Shown here piece after piece: positions 44,543 through 53,784 of a stretch of 64,000 nt of DNA (its first letter is position 1; every line of letters begins with the position of its first letter). Below the pieces are notes generated by a model. The model did no database searches, was not told the origin of the DNA, and was given only the letters and a program-made list of their open reading frames with translations. The stretch lies in NCBI GenBank assembly GCA_964412195.1, contig CAYPNP010000009.1, positions 124,001-188,000 on the forward strand, read 5' to 3'. A program made the translations under genes and the position numbers. The DNA comes from CAYPNP01 sp964412195. GTDB lineage: Bacteria > Acidobacteriota > JAAYUB01.

Positions 44543-44709
44543 TGTGGATGTGGATGGTCAACAGAGACTCTTGCTGCGGGATCCCTTTCCATTCAGGGCC
44601 GACCTCCGCTACTTTCTGATGAATTTTCCTTCAGAATGAATATAATCAAACGCTTGATCAGAAGCTCGATCAGAGAAAGCGCCGAATCTTGGAACGGAAC
44701 GAAACGTCG
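44543..44709 (+). promoter_or_regulatory. Divergent intergenic region; candidate promoter of the polysaccharide operon
   Basis: The gap between divergent genes contains a perfect -10 hexamer TATAAT at 44641-44646, with an A+T-rich stretch before it but no good -35 at the right spacing. If used, transcription would start near 44653, about 57 nt before the ATG of the first glycosyltransferase. A small palindrome (TGATCAGAAGCTCGATCA, 44656-44673) lies in the would-be leader. Confidence 0.4.
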
Positions 44710-45921
44710 ATGTCTATCCCGAGGACGGCTGAATCTTCCGGAGCCATTCTCGGACATCGAAGCGAACGGGCACCGGACGGGGCAGAGGCACCAGGGGTGA
44801 AGCGGAAAATCCACATCAACTTCATTCTCACGCGGTCGGACGCGATCGGCGGGGCTTTCGTCCATGTGCGGGACCTTGCGCTGATGCTCTGCGGGGCCGG
44901 TCATCAAGTGGAAGTCCTCATCGGCCGCGGAGACCGCTACGTGCAAGACATGGAGAAAGTGGGCGTCCATGTCCGAAAGTTGAAACATCTGGTCCGCCCG
45001 GTACACCCGTGGCATGATCTGTTGGCTTTCTGGGAACTCCGCAGGACCTTGACGGATCTCAAGCCGGACTTGGTCTCCACGCATTCGGCCAAGGCCGGGA
45101 TCATCGGTCGCCTGGCTTCCCGATCGTTGGGAATCCCGAATTTGTTTACGGCGCATGGCTGGATTTTCACGGAAGGGACTCCCCGCCTCCGGGGCCGGAT
45201 CTTTGAATGCGCTGAGAAATGGGTGGAGCCCTTCAGCGACCTCATCATCACGGTATCCGAATACGATCGGCAACTGGCGATTTGCAGGAGAGTGACCAAA
45301 CCGGAGAAGATTGTCACCGTGCACAACGGAATGCCGGACATTCCGTCGCATCTTGCCGCGGACCCGGCGAAGCACCCGGCCAAGATCTTGATGGTGGCCC
45401 GCTTTGAACCTCAGAAGGATCATGTCACATTGTTCCGGGCCTTGGGAGAGATCCGGCAGCTGGACTGGTCATTGGATCTCGTGGGGGAAGGACCTCTCAT
45501 GGAGCGGACGGAGGGATTGGCCCGTGAGCTGGGTATCCGGGACCGGATCAATTTCCTTGGGGTGCGCTTGGATGTCGTCGAATTGATGGCTCAGGCTCAG
45601 GTCTATGTGTTGATCAGCAATTGGGAGGGATTTCCCCGGAGCATACTGGAAGCCATGCGTGCGGGCCTCCCAGTCATCGCTTCCGACGTCGGAGGGGTTC
45701 GGGAGGCGATTACTCGCGGGGAAACTGGAATCCTGGTGCCACGGAAAGACGATCAAAAACTCCGACAGTCGCTGGTGGAGTTGCTTCTTCAGCCAGAACT
45801 GAGAGCCGCTTTCGGTTTGGCCGCAAAAGCCCGCTTCCAGAAATGGTTCCGGGCGAGTATCATGCTGGACAAGACGGTCGAGCAATATCGGCGGGTCCTT
45901 GAGACGAAGCCGGGAGATTGA
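44710..45921 (+). CDS. Glycosyltransferase family 4
   Basis: A 403-residue cytoplasmic or membrane-associated GT-B enzyme. Its N-terminal half has the acceptor-side pattern IGGAFVHVRDLALMLCGAGHQV and HSAKAGIIGRLASR. The C-terminal half has the donor-side pattern VARFEPQKDHVTLFRAL and the E-x7-E motif EGFPRSILEAMRAGLPVIASDVGGVREAI. It probably adds a sugar to the lipid-linked O-unit; donor and linkage are not predictable. The first ~35 residues are an extra tail. It is first in the plus-strand part of the polysaccharide locus. Confidence 0.88.
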   Translation: MSIPRTAESSGAILGHRSERAPDGAEAPGVKRKIHINFILTRSDAIGGAFVHVRDLALMLCGAGHQVEVLIGRGDRYVQDMEKVGVHVRKLKHLVRPVHPWHDLLAFWELRRTLTDLKPDLVSTHSAKAGIIGRLASRSLGIPNLFTAHGWIFTEGTPRLRGRIFECAEKWVEPFSDLIITVSEYDRQLAICRRVTKPEKIVTVHNGMPDIPSHLAADPAKHPAKILMVARFEPQKDHVTLFRALGEIRQLDWSLDLVGEGPLMERTEGLARELGIRDRINFLGVRLDVVELMAQAQVYVLISNWEGFPRSILEAMRAGLPVIASDVGGVREAITRGETGILVPRKDDQKLRQSLVELLLQPELRAAFGLAAKARFQKWFRASIMLDKTVEQYRRVLETKPGD

Positions 45922-45951
45922 TTCCACGATGATTCCTGAGGGCCGGGTTTC

Positions 45952-46911
45952 ATGAAATCAGCGGAAATGAACACTGATTTCCCATTCTTCACGGTTTTCA
46001 CGCCATGTTTCAACAGGGCGCACACGTTGCATCGGGTGTATACAAGCCTCCGGAAGCAGACATGGAAGGATCTTGAATGGCTGATCGTGGATGACGGCTC
46101 CACGGATCATACGGAATCGGTGGTGCGAGGCTGGCAGGAAGAGGCGCCGTTTCCGATCCGGTACTTCTACCAAGACAATTCCGGGAAGCACTTCGCACAC
46201 AACATGGCCGTGGAGATGGCGCACGGGGCTTTTTTTTCGGCCCTGGACTCGGATGACGGATGCGTACCCGAAGCAATGTCCGTGTTCCGAAAGAGTTGGC
46301 TGTCAGTTCCCCCTGATCAGTTTCAGAGGACAGGATTTGTCTGGTGCCTCTGCCAGGATGAGCATGGGAATCAAATCGGCCGGTCTTTTCCATCGGACGG
46401 AATGATGGCAAGCAACCTGGATATGTGCTATCGATACAAGATTCGAGCGGAACACTGGTGGTGCGCTCGAACCGAGGTCCTTCGAAAATACCCCTTTCCT
46501 GCCATCGCCGAAGGAGGATATCTGCCGGAGGGTGTCGTTTGGGGAAGGGTCGCCCAGTCGTTCCAGACAAAATTCATCAACATGCCGCTCCGGATTTATT
46601 ATAGACAGGATTCAGGCGAGCGAGTGATGGGGAGCGCGCCGCAGCGTCACCCCCGCGGGCATGCTTATTATCATGCCTGCATATTAAACGAGCATTTGCC
46701 CTGGTTTCGTCATGCGCCCTTGGATTTTTTCCGTTCCGCGGTCCATTTCACGAGGTTCTCCCTTCATGCAGGGCAGGGTTTTCGCGCCCAGGCAGGCATG
46801 CTGAACAGTGTCGGAGGGAGGGCGCTGTGGATCTCGTTCATGCCGTTCGCTCTGTTTGTGTACTGGCGGGACAATCTTCGGAAGGGAATCGCCCATGAAC
46901 GACTCAATTGA
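45952..46911 (+). CDS. Glycosyltransferase family 2
   Basis: A 319-residue GT-A fold protein. The nucleotide-sugar pocket is visible in FTVFTPCFNRAHTLHRVYTSL, the first Asp motif is LIVDDGSTDHTESVV, and the metal motif is ALDSDDG near residue 100. A short hydrophobic C-terminus (WISFMPFALFVYWRDNL) may associate with the membrane. It overlaps the following methyltransferase by 17 bp, indicating an operon. Donor unknown. Confidence 0.88.
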   Translation: MKSAEMNTDFPFFTVFTPCFNRAHTLHRVYTSLRKQTWKDLEWLIVDDGSTDHTESVVRGWQEEAPFPIRYFYQDNSGKHFAHNMAVEMAHGAFFSALDSDDGCVPEAMSVFRKSWLSVPPDQFQRTGFVWCLCQDEHGNQIGRSFPSDGMMASNLDMCYRYKIRAEHWWCARTEVLRKYPFPAIAEGGYLPEGVVWGRVAQSFQTKFINMPLRIYYRQDSGERVMGSAPQRHPRGHAYYHACILNEHLPWFRHAPLDFFRSAVHFTRFSLHAGQGFRAQAGMLNSVGGRALWISFMPFALFVYWRDNLRKGIAHERLN

Positions 46912-47611
46912 TGTCAGCCCGCTGGAAAGATCTGAAATGATTCAACTTTCCGAGGAAAGCCGGCACTCGATTGCTCCCCATCTGCCGGTGATATATGCTC
47001 TGGCGAAAGGAATTCAGTCAAAGCGGATCGTGGAGTTGGGGATCGGCCTGTCCACGCGGGTCTTGCGATTGGTGGCCCGTGAGTGCGACGGGATCTTATA
47101 CAGCTGTGACAGTGACAGACAACGTTTTCACCACCTGCTCGATGAGCAGGATTCCTGTTGGCGGCTCCAGCTCGGTCCCAGTGAGGATTTTTTAGAGCGA
47201 ATGGATCCGCCCATTGATTTCGTACTCCACGATGCGGCCCATGACTACTTCCAGGTCAAGCTCGATCTCGAGCGGATCCTTCCCAAGATGAGAGCATTCG
47301 GGCTGATCTGCGTCCACGACACGCAGCAGACGGATCTTCATGCAGAAATGCTGTGCGCTCTGCGGGATTCTATTGGCGAAAAGCCCGTATCGGTTCTCAA
47401 CCTCCCCTTCGGTGCAGGCCTGGCGGTACTGCGCGTGGAAGAGTCGACGCATCCGCCGATCCAACCCCGGACCGGGACACTCCCCGATGGAAGATCGGAT
47501 ACCTGCCTGGTGCCATTTCATGTGGGATCTCCGACTTCGCCCTTGAAGGCGGACCGGTCGATTCGACGATGGATCCGGTGGCGGTTTAGGAAAATGATCA
47601 AGGGCTATTGA
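46895..47611 (+). CDS. Class I SAM-dependent methyltransferase-like protein
   Basis: A 238-residue protein starting at ATG 46895 inside the end of the GT2 gene, with GGAAGGGAA upstream. RIVELGIGLSTRVLRLVAR is the glycine-rich SAM loop, ILYSCDSD the second strand, and FVLHDAAHDYFQVKLDLERIL with GLICVHDTQQTD matches the Methyltransf_24-type family often found in surface polysaccharide loci. It may methylate a sugar. Assignment to substrate is not possible. Confidence 0.78.
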   Translation: MNDSIDVSPLERSEMIQLSEESRHSIAPHLPVIYALAKGIQSKRIVELGIGLSTRVLRLVARECDGILYSCDSDRQRFHHLLDEQDSCWRLQLGPSEDFLERMDPPIDFVLHDAAHDYFQVKLDLERILPKMRAFGLICVHDTQQTDLHAEMLCALRDSIGEKPVSVLNLPFGAGLAVLRVEESTHPPIQPRTGTLPDGRSDTCLVPFHVGSPTSPLKADRSIRRWIRWRFRKMIKGY

Positions 47612-47625
47612 GACCACAAGGATTG

Positions 47626-48639
47626 ATGCCGCGAGCTATGTGTTCTTATTATCAAGATAAACTGGCGATCATCTCCGATCTCTTCGGTGTCAGCGAGATT
47701 GAATTGGGAGAGGAGACGATACGGGTCAGGGAAACAGTGTACCCGATCATCGAGGATGTGATCATTCTTCTGCCGGAGTCGCACTACACTCCATATGTTC
47801 AGAAGATTTTGCGAAGGCAAACCACCCGGCAGGAGAATTCTGAAGTGTTCTCGGCGGAGATCCAATTCTCGTTCGGAGAAGAGTGGCGGACATACGGTAA
47901 CGTACTGGACGAGCACCAGCGCGAATTTGAAAAGTACTTCGATCTGATCGACCTGGACAACTTGCATCCGCAAAGGGTATGCGATCTGGGATGCGGGAGC
48001 GGCCGTTGGAGTTACTTCCTGCAACCGCTATGTCGCGAGCTGATCTTGGTTGATTTCTCGGATGCCATCTTTGTTGCCCGCAAGAATCTGGCCGCTTCCA
48101 CCAATTGTCTCTTTTTCATGGGGGATCTCGCAGCTCTCCCTTTTCGGGCTAATTTCGCGGATTTCCTGGTCTGCCTGGGTGTATTGCACCATCTTCCGAT
48201 CCCTTGTCTGGACGTGGCCCGCCAGTTGGTGCGGTCAGCACCGGAATCATTGGTTTATCTTTATTACCGGTTTGACAACCGACCGTTCTTTTTCAGGATG
48301 CTCTTCCGTCTGGCTGACCGGCTGCGATCCATTCTTAGCAAAGCACATCACCCGCTCCTGAGAAAAATCGTCACCATACTTGGGGTGTATCTGCTGTACC
48401 TGCCCCTGGTCAGCCTGGGACGCTTGTTGCGGCCTTTGGGGCTCGGCCAGAATGTTCCTTTGTATCCTTACTATCATGACAAGAGCATCGCCCGAATCAA
48501 ACAGGACGTGTACGACCGGTTTTTTACGAAGATCGAACAAAGAGTGACCAGGGTTGAGATAACTCAGCTGCAGGACACCTTTTCCGAGGTGATCCTGTCA
48601 GAAGGATTGCCGTATTGGCATTTTCTGTGCAGAAGGTGA
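47626..48639 (+). CDS. Class I SAM-dependent methyltransferase
   Basis: About 337 residues. SAM motif VCDLGCGSGRWSYFL near residue 125, followed by LILVDFSDAI, LFFMGDLAALPFRANFADFLVCLGVLHHL (motifs II to IV). The C-terminal half carries a hydrophobic stretch (IVTILGVYLLYLPLVSLGRLL), possibly membrane-binding. Start: ATG 47626 with AAGGA 5 nt upstream; ATG 47638 is also possible. It probably modifies a polysaccharide or lipid-linked precursor. Confidence 0.8.
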   Translation: MPRAMCSYYQDKLAIISDLFGVSEIELGEETIRVRETVYPIIEDVIILLPESHYTPYVQKILRRQTTRQENSEVFSAEIQFSFGEEWRTYGNVLDEHQREFEKYFDLIDLDNLHPQRVCDLGCGSGRWSYFLQPLCRELILVDFSDAIFVARKNLAASTNCLFFMGDLAALPFRANFADFLVCLGVLHHLPIPCLDVARQLVRSAPESLVYLYYRFDNRPFFFRMLFRLADRLRSILSKAHHPLLRKIVTILGVYLLYLPLVSLGRLLRPLGLGQNVPLYPYYHDKSIARIKQDVYDRFFTKIEQRVTRVEITQLQDTFSEVILSEGLPYWHFLCRR

Positions 48640-48788
48640 CCGGTGGAGCAGGTGGTACGAGCGGAGGTGCTGTCACCACCGCCATCGGCTGGAAGCCATG
48701 ATCGGCCGATCGCCACGTTGACCGATGATTGTCGGGATTGCCACGGCAGAGAATTCATCCCAGTTGGAAAGGATTGAGGTCGTCCCCC

Positions 48789-49634
48789 ATGGACTTTGTC
48801 AACACCGGGCAGGTGGGTACGCTCGATCGGGAATTGCGCTTCTGGTTGGCTGTCACCCGAAGATTGCCCAAGGTCCGTGGCGCGGGCTGGTTGGGAAATC
48901 TGGTGGCGAATTGGTACAACCGCAGACCCCGCAACCTGGTGATTGCTGACATCGGCGGAATACGGGCCGAGCTGGATCCTGGCGAGAATGTGGATGCCGC
49001 CCTCTTGTTCTTCCCTCATTTATATGATTATAAAGAGATTGCTTTCCTGCGCCGGCATCTGAAGGCGGGGGATCGGTTCGTCGATGTGGGGGCACACGTC
49101 GGATTCTATTCATTGCAGGCTGCGGAAATCGTCCAATCCCACGGGAAGGTGTTGGCGATTGAAGCGGATCCCTTCGTCCATACCCGTCTGGTGCGGAACA
49201 TAGAGTTGAATTCATTTTCGCATGTCGATACCGTGAATGTCGGGGCTTCCGATAAGGTGGAGGTCCTGCGGCTCGGATTGAACATCGGCGGTAATCGGGC
49301 GGGGAGCAGCTTTCTATTCACGCGGCCCCAATTTCTGGAGGTACCCTGTCTCCCGCTCGCGGAAATCTTCCGCCGCTCTGGATTGACCCGGGTGGACGGC
49401 ATGAAACTCGACATCGAAGGTTTTGAATACCGGGTAATGAAACAATATTTCAGTGAAGCAGACAAGAGTCTTTATCCCCGGTTTCTTGTCGTGGAGCACA
49501 TCTGGCGGGATTCCGCGGAAGCCGGTGGAAACGTGGTGCGCCTCTTGGAGGAAGTGGGGTATCGGCCCGAAGGCGCCACTGCCTACAACACGCTGCTGGT
49601 CGCCACGGAAGCTTTGAAGGCAGGCGGCGCGTGA
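48789..49634 (+). CDS. FkbM-family methyltransferase
   Basis: A 281-residue enzyme from ATG 48789 (GAGG upstream). The FkbM signature is FVDVGAHVGFYSLQAAEI, then VLAIEADPFVHTRLVRNIELN, and GMKLDIEGFEYRVMKQY. This family O-methylates sugars, among other substrates, in polysaccharide and polyketide loci. Its stop overlaps the GTG start of the flippase gene (GTGA), so translation is coupled. Confidence 0.87.
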   Translation: MDFVNTGQVGTLDRELRFWLAVTRRLPKVRGAGWLGNLVANWYNRRPRNLVIADIGGIRAELDPGENVDAALLFFPHLYDYKEIAFLRRHLKAGDRFVDVGAHVGFYSLQAAEIVQSHGKVLAIEADPFVHTRLVRNIELNSFSHVDTVNVGASDKVEVLRLGLNIGGNRAGSSFLFTRPQFLEVPCLPLAEIFRRSGLTRVDGMKLDIEGFEYRVMKQYFSEADKSLYPRFLVVEHIWRDSAEAGGNVVRLLEEVGYRPEGATAYNTLLVATEALKAGGA

Positions 49635-51004
49635 TCCGGGAAACATCAAACGACATCCTCTCAGAAATTAGAGAATTCATTGCGGAAGCTCCCCTGTTCG
49701 CCAGATGGAAGAGCGGACTGGGCTGGAATTTCCTGAGTTGCACCATCACTCCCCTCGCCTCGTTCTGTGTGAATATCCTGATCGCCAAAATCCTGAAGCA
49801 GGAGGGATTCGGGGAGTTCAACATCATCCAGAGCACTTTGCGCACCTTCACCATGTTGGCAATCAGCGGATTGGGGATGGCCGCGACAAAATACGTGGCG
49901 GAGTTCCGCTCGATGAATCCTGCTCGAGCCGGCAGAGTGCTGGCTTTTTGTTCCATGATGTCCCTGGGAATGGCGGTGATCGCCGCAGGCGTCCTGTTTG
50001 GAATGAGTCGGTGGCTGGCCGGGCAGCTTTTTCACGCTGCCATGCTGGACACGGCCCTCCTGGTCGGAAGTGGGTTTGTCCTGTTTTCAGTGTTGAATGG
50101 CTATCAGGCTGGAGCGGTTGCGGGCTTTGAGAAATACCGCGCGCAATTCTTCATCGAGTTGCCTTGGGGAGTTTTTTGGGTGGCCAGCACGGCTTGGTTG
50201 GCCAGCCGATTTGGCCTGGAAGGGGCTGTGATCGCCCTGGTGCTGAGCGCGTTGCTCCGCTGGATCCTGTACGCCAGGATCTTGATCGCTGCCTGCCGGT
50301 TGAGCAAGATTCGTCGCGAGTATCGGACTTGGTGGCAGGAGCGCGCGCTGGTGCTGCGTTTCATCCTTCCGGCGATGCTCAGCGGCGTGTCTTCCATCCC
50401 CGTCCTCTGGTTGACGAACACGATCCTCGTCCGGCAGCCCGATGGTTTTGCCCAATTGGGTCTCTTCGCTGCGGCGAACAGTTTTCGAACGATGGCACTG
50501 TTCCTTCCGTCGGTGTTGAACAGCGTGGGGTTGGCATTGTTGAGCCATCAGCGCGGCTTGGGAGATTCGGCCCGATACCGCCGGATATTCTTGATCAATC
50601 TGACTCTGGTGGTCGCCGTCTCCATCGGGAGCATCGTTTTCGTTCTCGTGTTCGGGGAATGGATGCTTCAAATTTTCGGGAAATCTTTCACTGGCGGATA
50701 TCCGGTCTTGGTGGTCCTGATGGGCTCACTGATTCCTGAGTCCATAGTTCTGATTTGCTATCAGCATATCCAGAGTCAGGAGCGGATGTGGGCGTCCCTC
50801 TTGTTTATCGTTCCTCGGGATATTCTACTGATCGGCCTGGCGTGGCTGCTGGTTCCCCAATGGGGCGGAATGGGTTTGGCGACAGCCTACCTGATCGCCC
50901 ATTCGGCGGCTCTGCTCATCTGCCTTTTGCAGTTCCGTTCAAAGGGGTTAAATCTTGCTTTGGGCAATCATCGCAGGGATAATACCGCCAGGGTTGCTGA
51001 TTAA
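49631..51004 (+). CDS. Wzx-type polysaccharide flippase
   Basis: A 457-residue polytopic protein with about 12-14 helices, of the MOP/polysaccharide-transport family. The N-terminal helix SCTITPLASFCVNILIAKIL with GFGEFNIIQSTLRTF is the typical start. It is expected to flip the completed lipid-linked repeat unit across the inner membrane. The start is GTG 49631. It sits between the methyltransferases and the Wzz-like gene, consistent with a Wzx/Wzy-dependent pathway. Confidence 0.88.
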   Translation: MIRETSNDILSEIREFIAEAPLFARWKSGLGWNFLSCTITPLASFCVNILIAKILKQEGFGEFNIIQSTLRTFTMLAISGLGMAATKYVAEFRSMNPARAGRVLAFCSMMSLGMAVIAAGVLFGMSRWLAGQLFHAAMLDTALLVGSGFVLFSVLNGYQAGAVAGFEKYRAQFFIELPWGVFWVASTAWLASRFGLEGAVIALVLSALLRWILYARILIAACRLSKIRREYRTWWQERALVLRFILPAMLSGVSSIPVLWLTNTILVRQPDGFAQLGLFAAANSFRTMALFLPSVLNSVGLALLSHQRGLGDSARYRRIFLINLTLVVAVSIGSIVFVLVFGEWMLQIFGKSFTGGYPVLVVLMGSLIPESIVLICYQHIQSQERMWASLLFIVPRDILLIGLAWLLVPQWGGMGLATAYLIAHSAALLICLLQFRSKGLNLALGNHRRDNTARVAD

Positions 51005-51054
51005 AGCAAACATGTCTGAGCGCCCAATCCCGGACCAATCAGGAGGATGTAGCA

Positions 51055-52575
51055 ATGACACCGGCAGATGGTCGTGAATCAGGCTTGATCACCACCCAGT
51101 CACTCCTCCGATTCATCCGGGCCAATTTCTGGTGGATCGCCGGTTTCGCCATGATTCCATCCTTGATTGTGGCCTTCATTGTGCTGTTCGTGCTTCCGAG
51201 ATCCTATGAGGCTTCCGCCATCCTGGTCAGCATTCCGCCACCCGTCAGCTCCGATTTGAAACCCAATACACTCTCGATGCAAGGGTACCAGCTGCTGTTG
51301 GAATCGGGTGTTGTGATCGCGGAGACCAAGCAGCGTCTCATTGCCGAGCGCATTTTGGCGCCGGACGATTCACTGCGGCTGAAAGAAAATGTGGATAGCC
51401 AGATTTTTATTTCCAGGAAGGAGGAAGCCATTTCTCTCACCCCCATGTTGCGGGTGCTATCCCGGGCTGAGTCGCCGAATCATGCTGCAAAAATTGCCAA
51501 TACCTGGACTGAGGTTTTCATGGACCGCATCCGGTCCCTGGTGGTCGGGAGCACGTCGGAGTCGATCGATTTTGTCGAAAAAGAATTTCCCGTCGTGCGG
51601 GGTGATTTGGAGAAACTGGAAATCAATCGGGTGCAGGAGCAGGATCACTCTCAATTCGCCCAAGATTCCACGGCGAGCGAGTGGGATTTGCGAGTGTTGG
51701 AATGGAAAGTCGAGTCGACCCGGCAGATCGCGGAATATGAAGTGGAGACGGCACGGATTCTGGAGGAGGTCCGGACCAATCGGAAATTGGATCTGCTCAG
51801 CACGGAGCTCGAATCCCTGAAGAGGACCTACTCGACCCTGGCCGAGGAGCAAGCGGGAGTCGAAGCCAGGCTGGTTCAAAAGCAGAAAGAACTGGAGGCG
51901 TTGAGGCAGCAGTTGGCCGACACCCCCCCCTTCGTGACCCTGGAGCGGTCTGTCACGGAAGATGCGTTTTGGCAAACTCTTTTACAACAACCCAATAAAG
52001 GGCAGCTGGATGAAATGTCCAGGGCCAGTTTGAAAAACCAGGAGATCAATCCGTTGCACACGGAGATCGCCAAGCGTGTCTCCCAGATCCAAACGGAATG
52101 TGAAGCGCTGTCGCCCCGGAAGGGACAACTGGCCGTCCAGCTGGATCAGATCTCAACCGGGATCGCGTCCTTGCAGAAATCGATCGGTGAATGCCAGATC
52201 CGGTTGGAAGAGGTCAAACAGGCTCGAGGTGCCGGATTGAGCCGGTTGAAAGAAGAGAGCAATACCAAATTGGCGCATCTCCAAAGGTCTCAGCAGCAAG
52301 CTTTGGATGCACTCAAACGCCAGCATAATCAGCAAATTGATCCGATCAACCGCGAGATTGATCGGACAACTCAGCTCTTCAGCAGTCTGGCCCGTTTTAA
52401 TAACCAGGCTTTGCTGGCCAAGGGGACGAGGGACTTTCAGGATCTGCGGATTGCCGCACCGGCAGTGGCCCCCGATCTCCCTCAGCCTCGGAATGTGGTC
52501 GTCAAATCGATGATCGCTTTTGTGATCGGAGCCCTCGTGGGAATCCTGGTTTGTCTTGTGCGCAATTCACAGTAA
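51055..52575 (+). CDS. Wzz/GumC-family chain-length determinant protein
   Basis: A 506-residue inner-membrane protein with two transmembrane helices, near residues 25-48 (WWIAGFAMIPSLIVAFIVLFVL) and at the C-terminus (SMIAFVIGALVGILVCLV). The beginning (LLRFIRANFWW; SYEASAILVSI) fits the Wzz domain. The middle is a long coiled coil rich in Gln/Glu (residues ~180-450). The conserved DLRIAAPAVAPDLPQPR precedes helix 2. No C-terminal tyrosine-kinase domain is fused. It controls polymer length with the Wzy protein. AGGAGG lies upstream of the ATG. Confidence 0.88.
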   Translation: MTPADGRESGLITTQSLLRFIRANFWWIAGFAMIPSLIVAFIVLFVLPRSYEASAILVSIPPPVSSDLKPNTLSMQGYQLLLESGVVIAETKQRLIAERILAPDDSLRLKENVDSQIFISRKEEAISLTPMLRVLSRAESPNHAAKIANTWTEVFMDRIRSLVVGSTSESIDFVEKEFPVVRGDLEKLEINRVQEQDHSQFAQDSTASEWDLRVLEWKVESTRQIAEYEVETARILEEVRTNRKLDLLSTELESLKRTYSTLAEEQAGVEARLVQKQKELEALRQQLADTPPFVTLERSVTEDAFWQTLLQQPNKGQLDEMSRASLKNQEINPLHTEIAKRVSQIQTECEALSPRKGQLAVQLDQISTGIASLQKSIGECQIRLEEVKQARGAGLSRLKEESNTKLAHLQRSQQQALDALKRQHNQQIDPINREIDRTTQLFSSLARFNNQALLAKGTRDFQDLRIAAPAVAPDLPQPRNVVVKSMIAFVIGALVGILVCLVRNSQ

Positions 52576-52655
52576 GTCTCGAGTCTCGGAGAGGGAGGCC
52601 GACCCACCGTTCGTCCAGAGGATGAACTGCCCGCATTCCGCTGTTGGGAGGATGG

Positions 52656-53783
52656 GTGCAATCCAACGTTCCGAAAATCCTATTCCTGGCACGAAGCTTG
52701 GAAGTCGGAGGAACAGAGCGCCAAATCGTCGAACTTGCAAAGGGAATGGCTCAACGCGGGCTGGACGTGGCCATTATGGTGTTCTATCCCGGGGGCGGGT
52801 TAGAGCGGGAATTGGCAGGATATCCGATTCGCCTCCTCTCGTTGAATAAACGGGGTCGTTATGACATCCCGCGTTTTCTGTTCCGTTTCATTCAGGCGCT
52901 TCGCAGGTATCGGCCCGCCTTCATCCTCGGAAATCTGGTCTCGGCCAACTTGATGACTGCAAGTGCCCGGTGGGTGGTGCCGTCCACTCGACGTTTTATC
53001 GGATTGAGGGCTTCCCGGATCGGACCGGAATATTTGGATGGTTTGACCAGAATCTGCAACATGGCCGAGAAGCTCACCTCGCGTTGGGTTCACGGGGTGA
53101 TCGTCAATTCCCAATCCGGTCGGCGGGAGGCTGTCCGACGGGGCTTTCCTAGCCAGAAGCTGTTCGTCATCCCGAACGGAGTGGATCCGGATAGATTCCG
53201 TCTCGATGAACCAGCGCGAATGCGGATCAGGCGGCAACTGGGGGTCCCACCGCATTCCGTCTTGTTGGGAACCATCGGGAGGTTGGATCCCTTGAAGGGG
53301 CACTTGTTTTTTCTTGAGGCATTCTCCCAGATCGCGGAAAGGTTCCCCGAGATCACCGGTCTGATCGTGGGTGAGGGAGCGCCTGACTACGTGCAATCGC
53401 TGAAGGCGTCGGCAGACGCCCTGCGGATCTCAAAGAGATTGATTTGGATCGGGTATCGGGATGACATGCCTGCAATCTACAACGGCCTGGATATCCTGGT
53501 TTCCGCTTCCCGGACCGAGGGATTCCCAAACGTATTATTGGAAGCGATGGCGTGCGGAATCATGTGCGTGGCGACCGATGTGGGAGATTCCAGGGTGATT
53601 GTGGGAGACTTGGGCATCATCGTGCCTTCCGAGAATCCGGGGGCCCTCGCAGCCGGGGTAGGCCAGGCTTTGGAGATTCGGAGCCGGGTTTCAAGAGAGT
53701 CGATTCGTCAACGCGCGCTGAATGACTTCAGTGTCCAGACGCTGGTCGATCGAACGTGCCGGGTGATCGGACTGGAGCCCTGA
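52656..53783 (+). CDS. Glycosyltransferase family 4
   Basis: About 375 residues from GTG 52656; GGGAGG is close upstream, and TTG 52644 is an alternative. The GT-B fold is shown by ILFLARSLEVGGTERQIVELA, VIPNGVDPDRF, GTIGRLDPLKGHLFFLEAF, and the E-x7-E motif EGFPNVLLEAMACGIMCVATDVGDSR. It likely adds one residue of the repeat unit. Codon use is like that of its operon neighbours. Confidence 0.87.
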   Translation: MQSNVPKILFLARSLEVGGTERQIVELAKGMAQRGLDVAIMVFYPGGGLERELAGYPIRLLSLNKRGRYDIPRFLFRFIQALRRYRPAFILGNLVSANLMTASARWVVPSTRRFIGLRASRIGPEYLDGLTRICNMAEKLTSRWVHGVIVNSQSGRREAVRRGFPSQKLFVIPNGVDPDRFRLDEPARMRIRRQLGVPPHSVLLGTIGRLDPLKGHLFFLEAFSQIAERFPEITGLIVGEGAPDYVQSLKASADALRISKRLIWIGYRDDMPAIYNGLDILVSASRTEGFPNVLLEAMACGIMCVATDVGDSRVIVGDLGIIVPSENPGALAAGVGQALEIRSRVSRESIRQRALNDFSVQTLVDRTCRVIGLEP

Positions 53784-53784
53784 G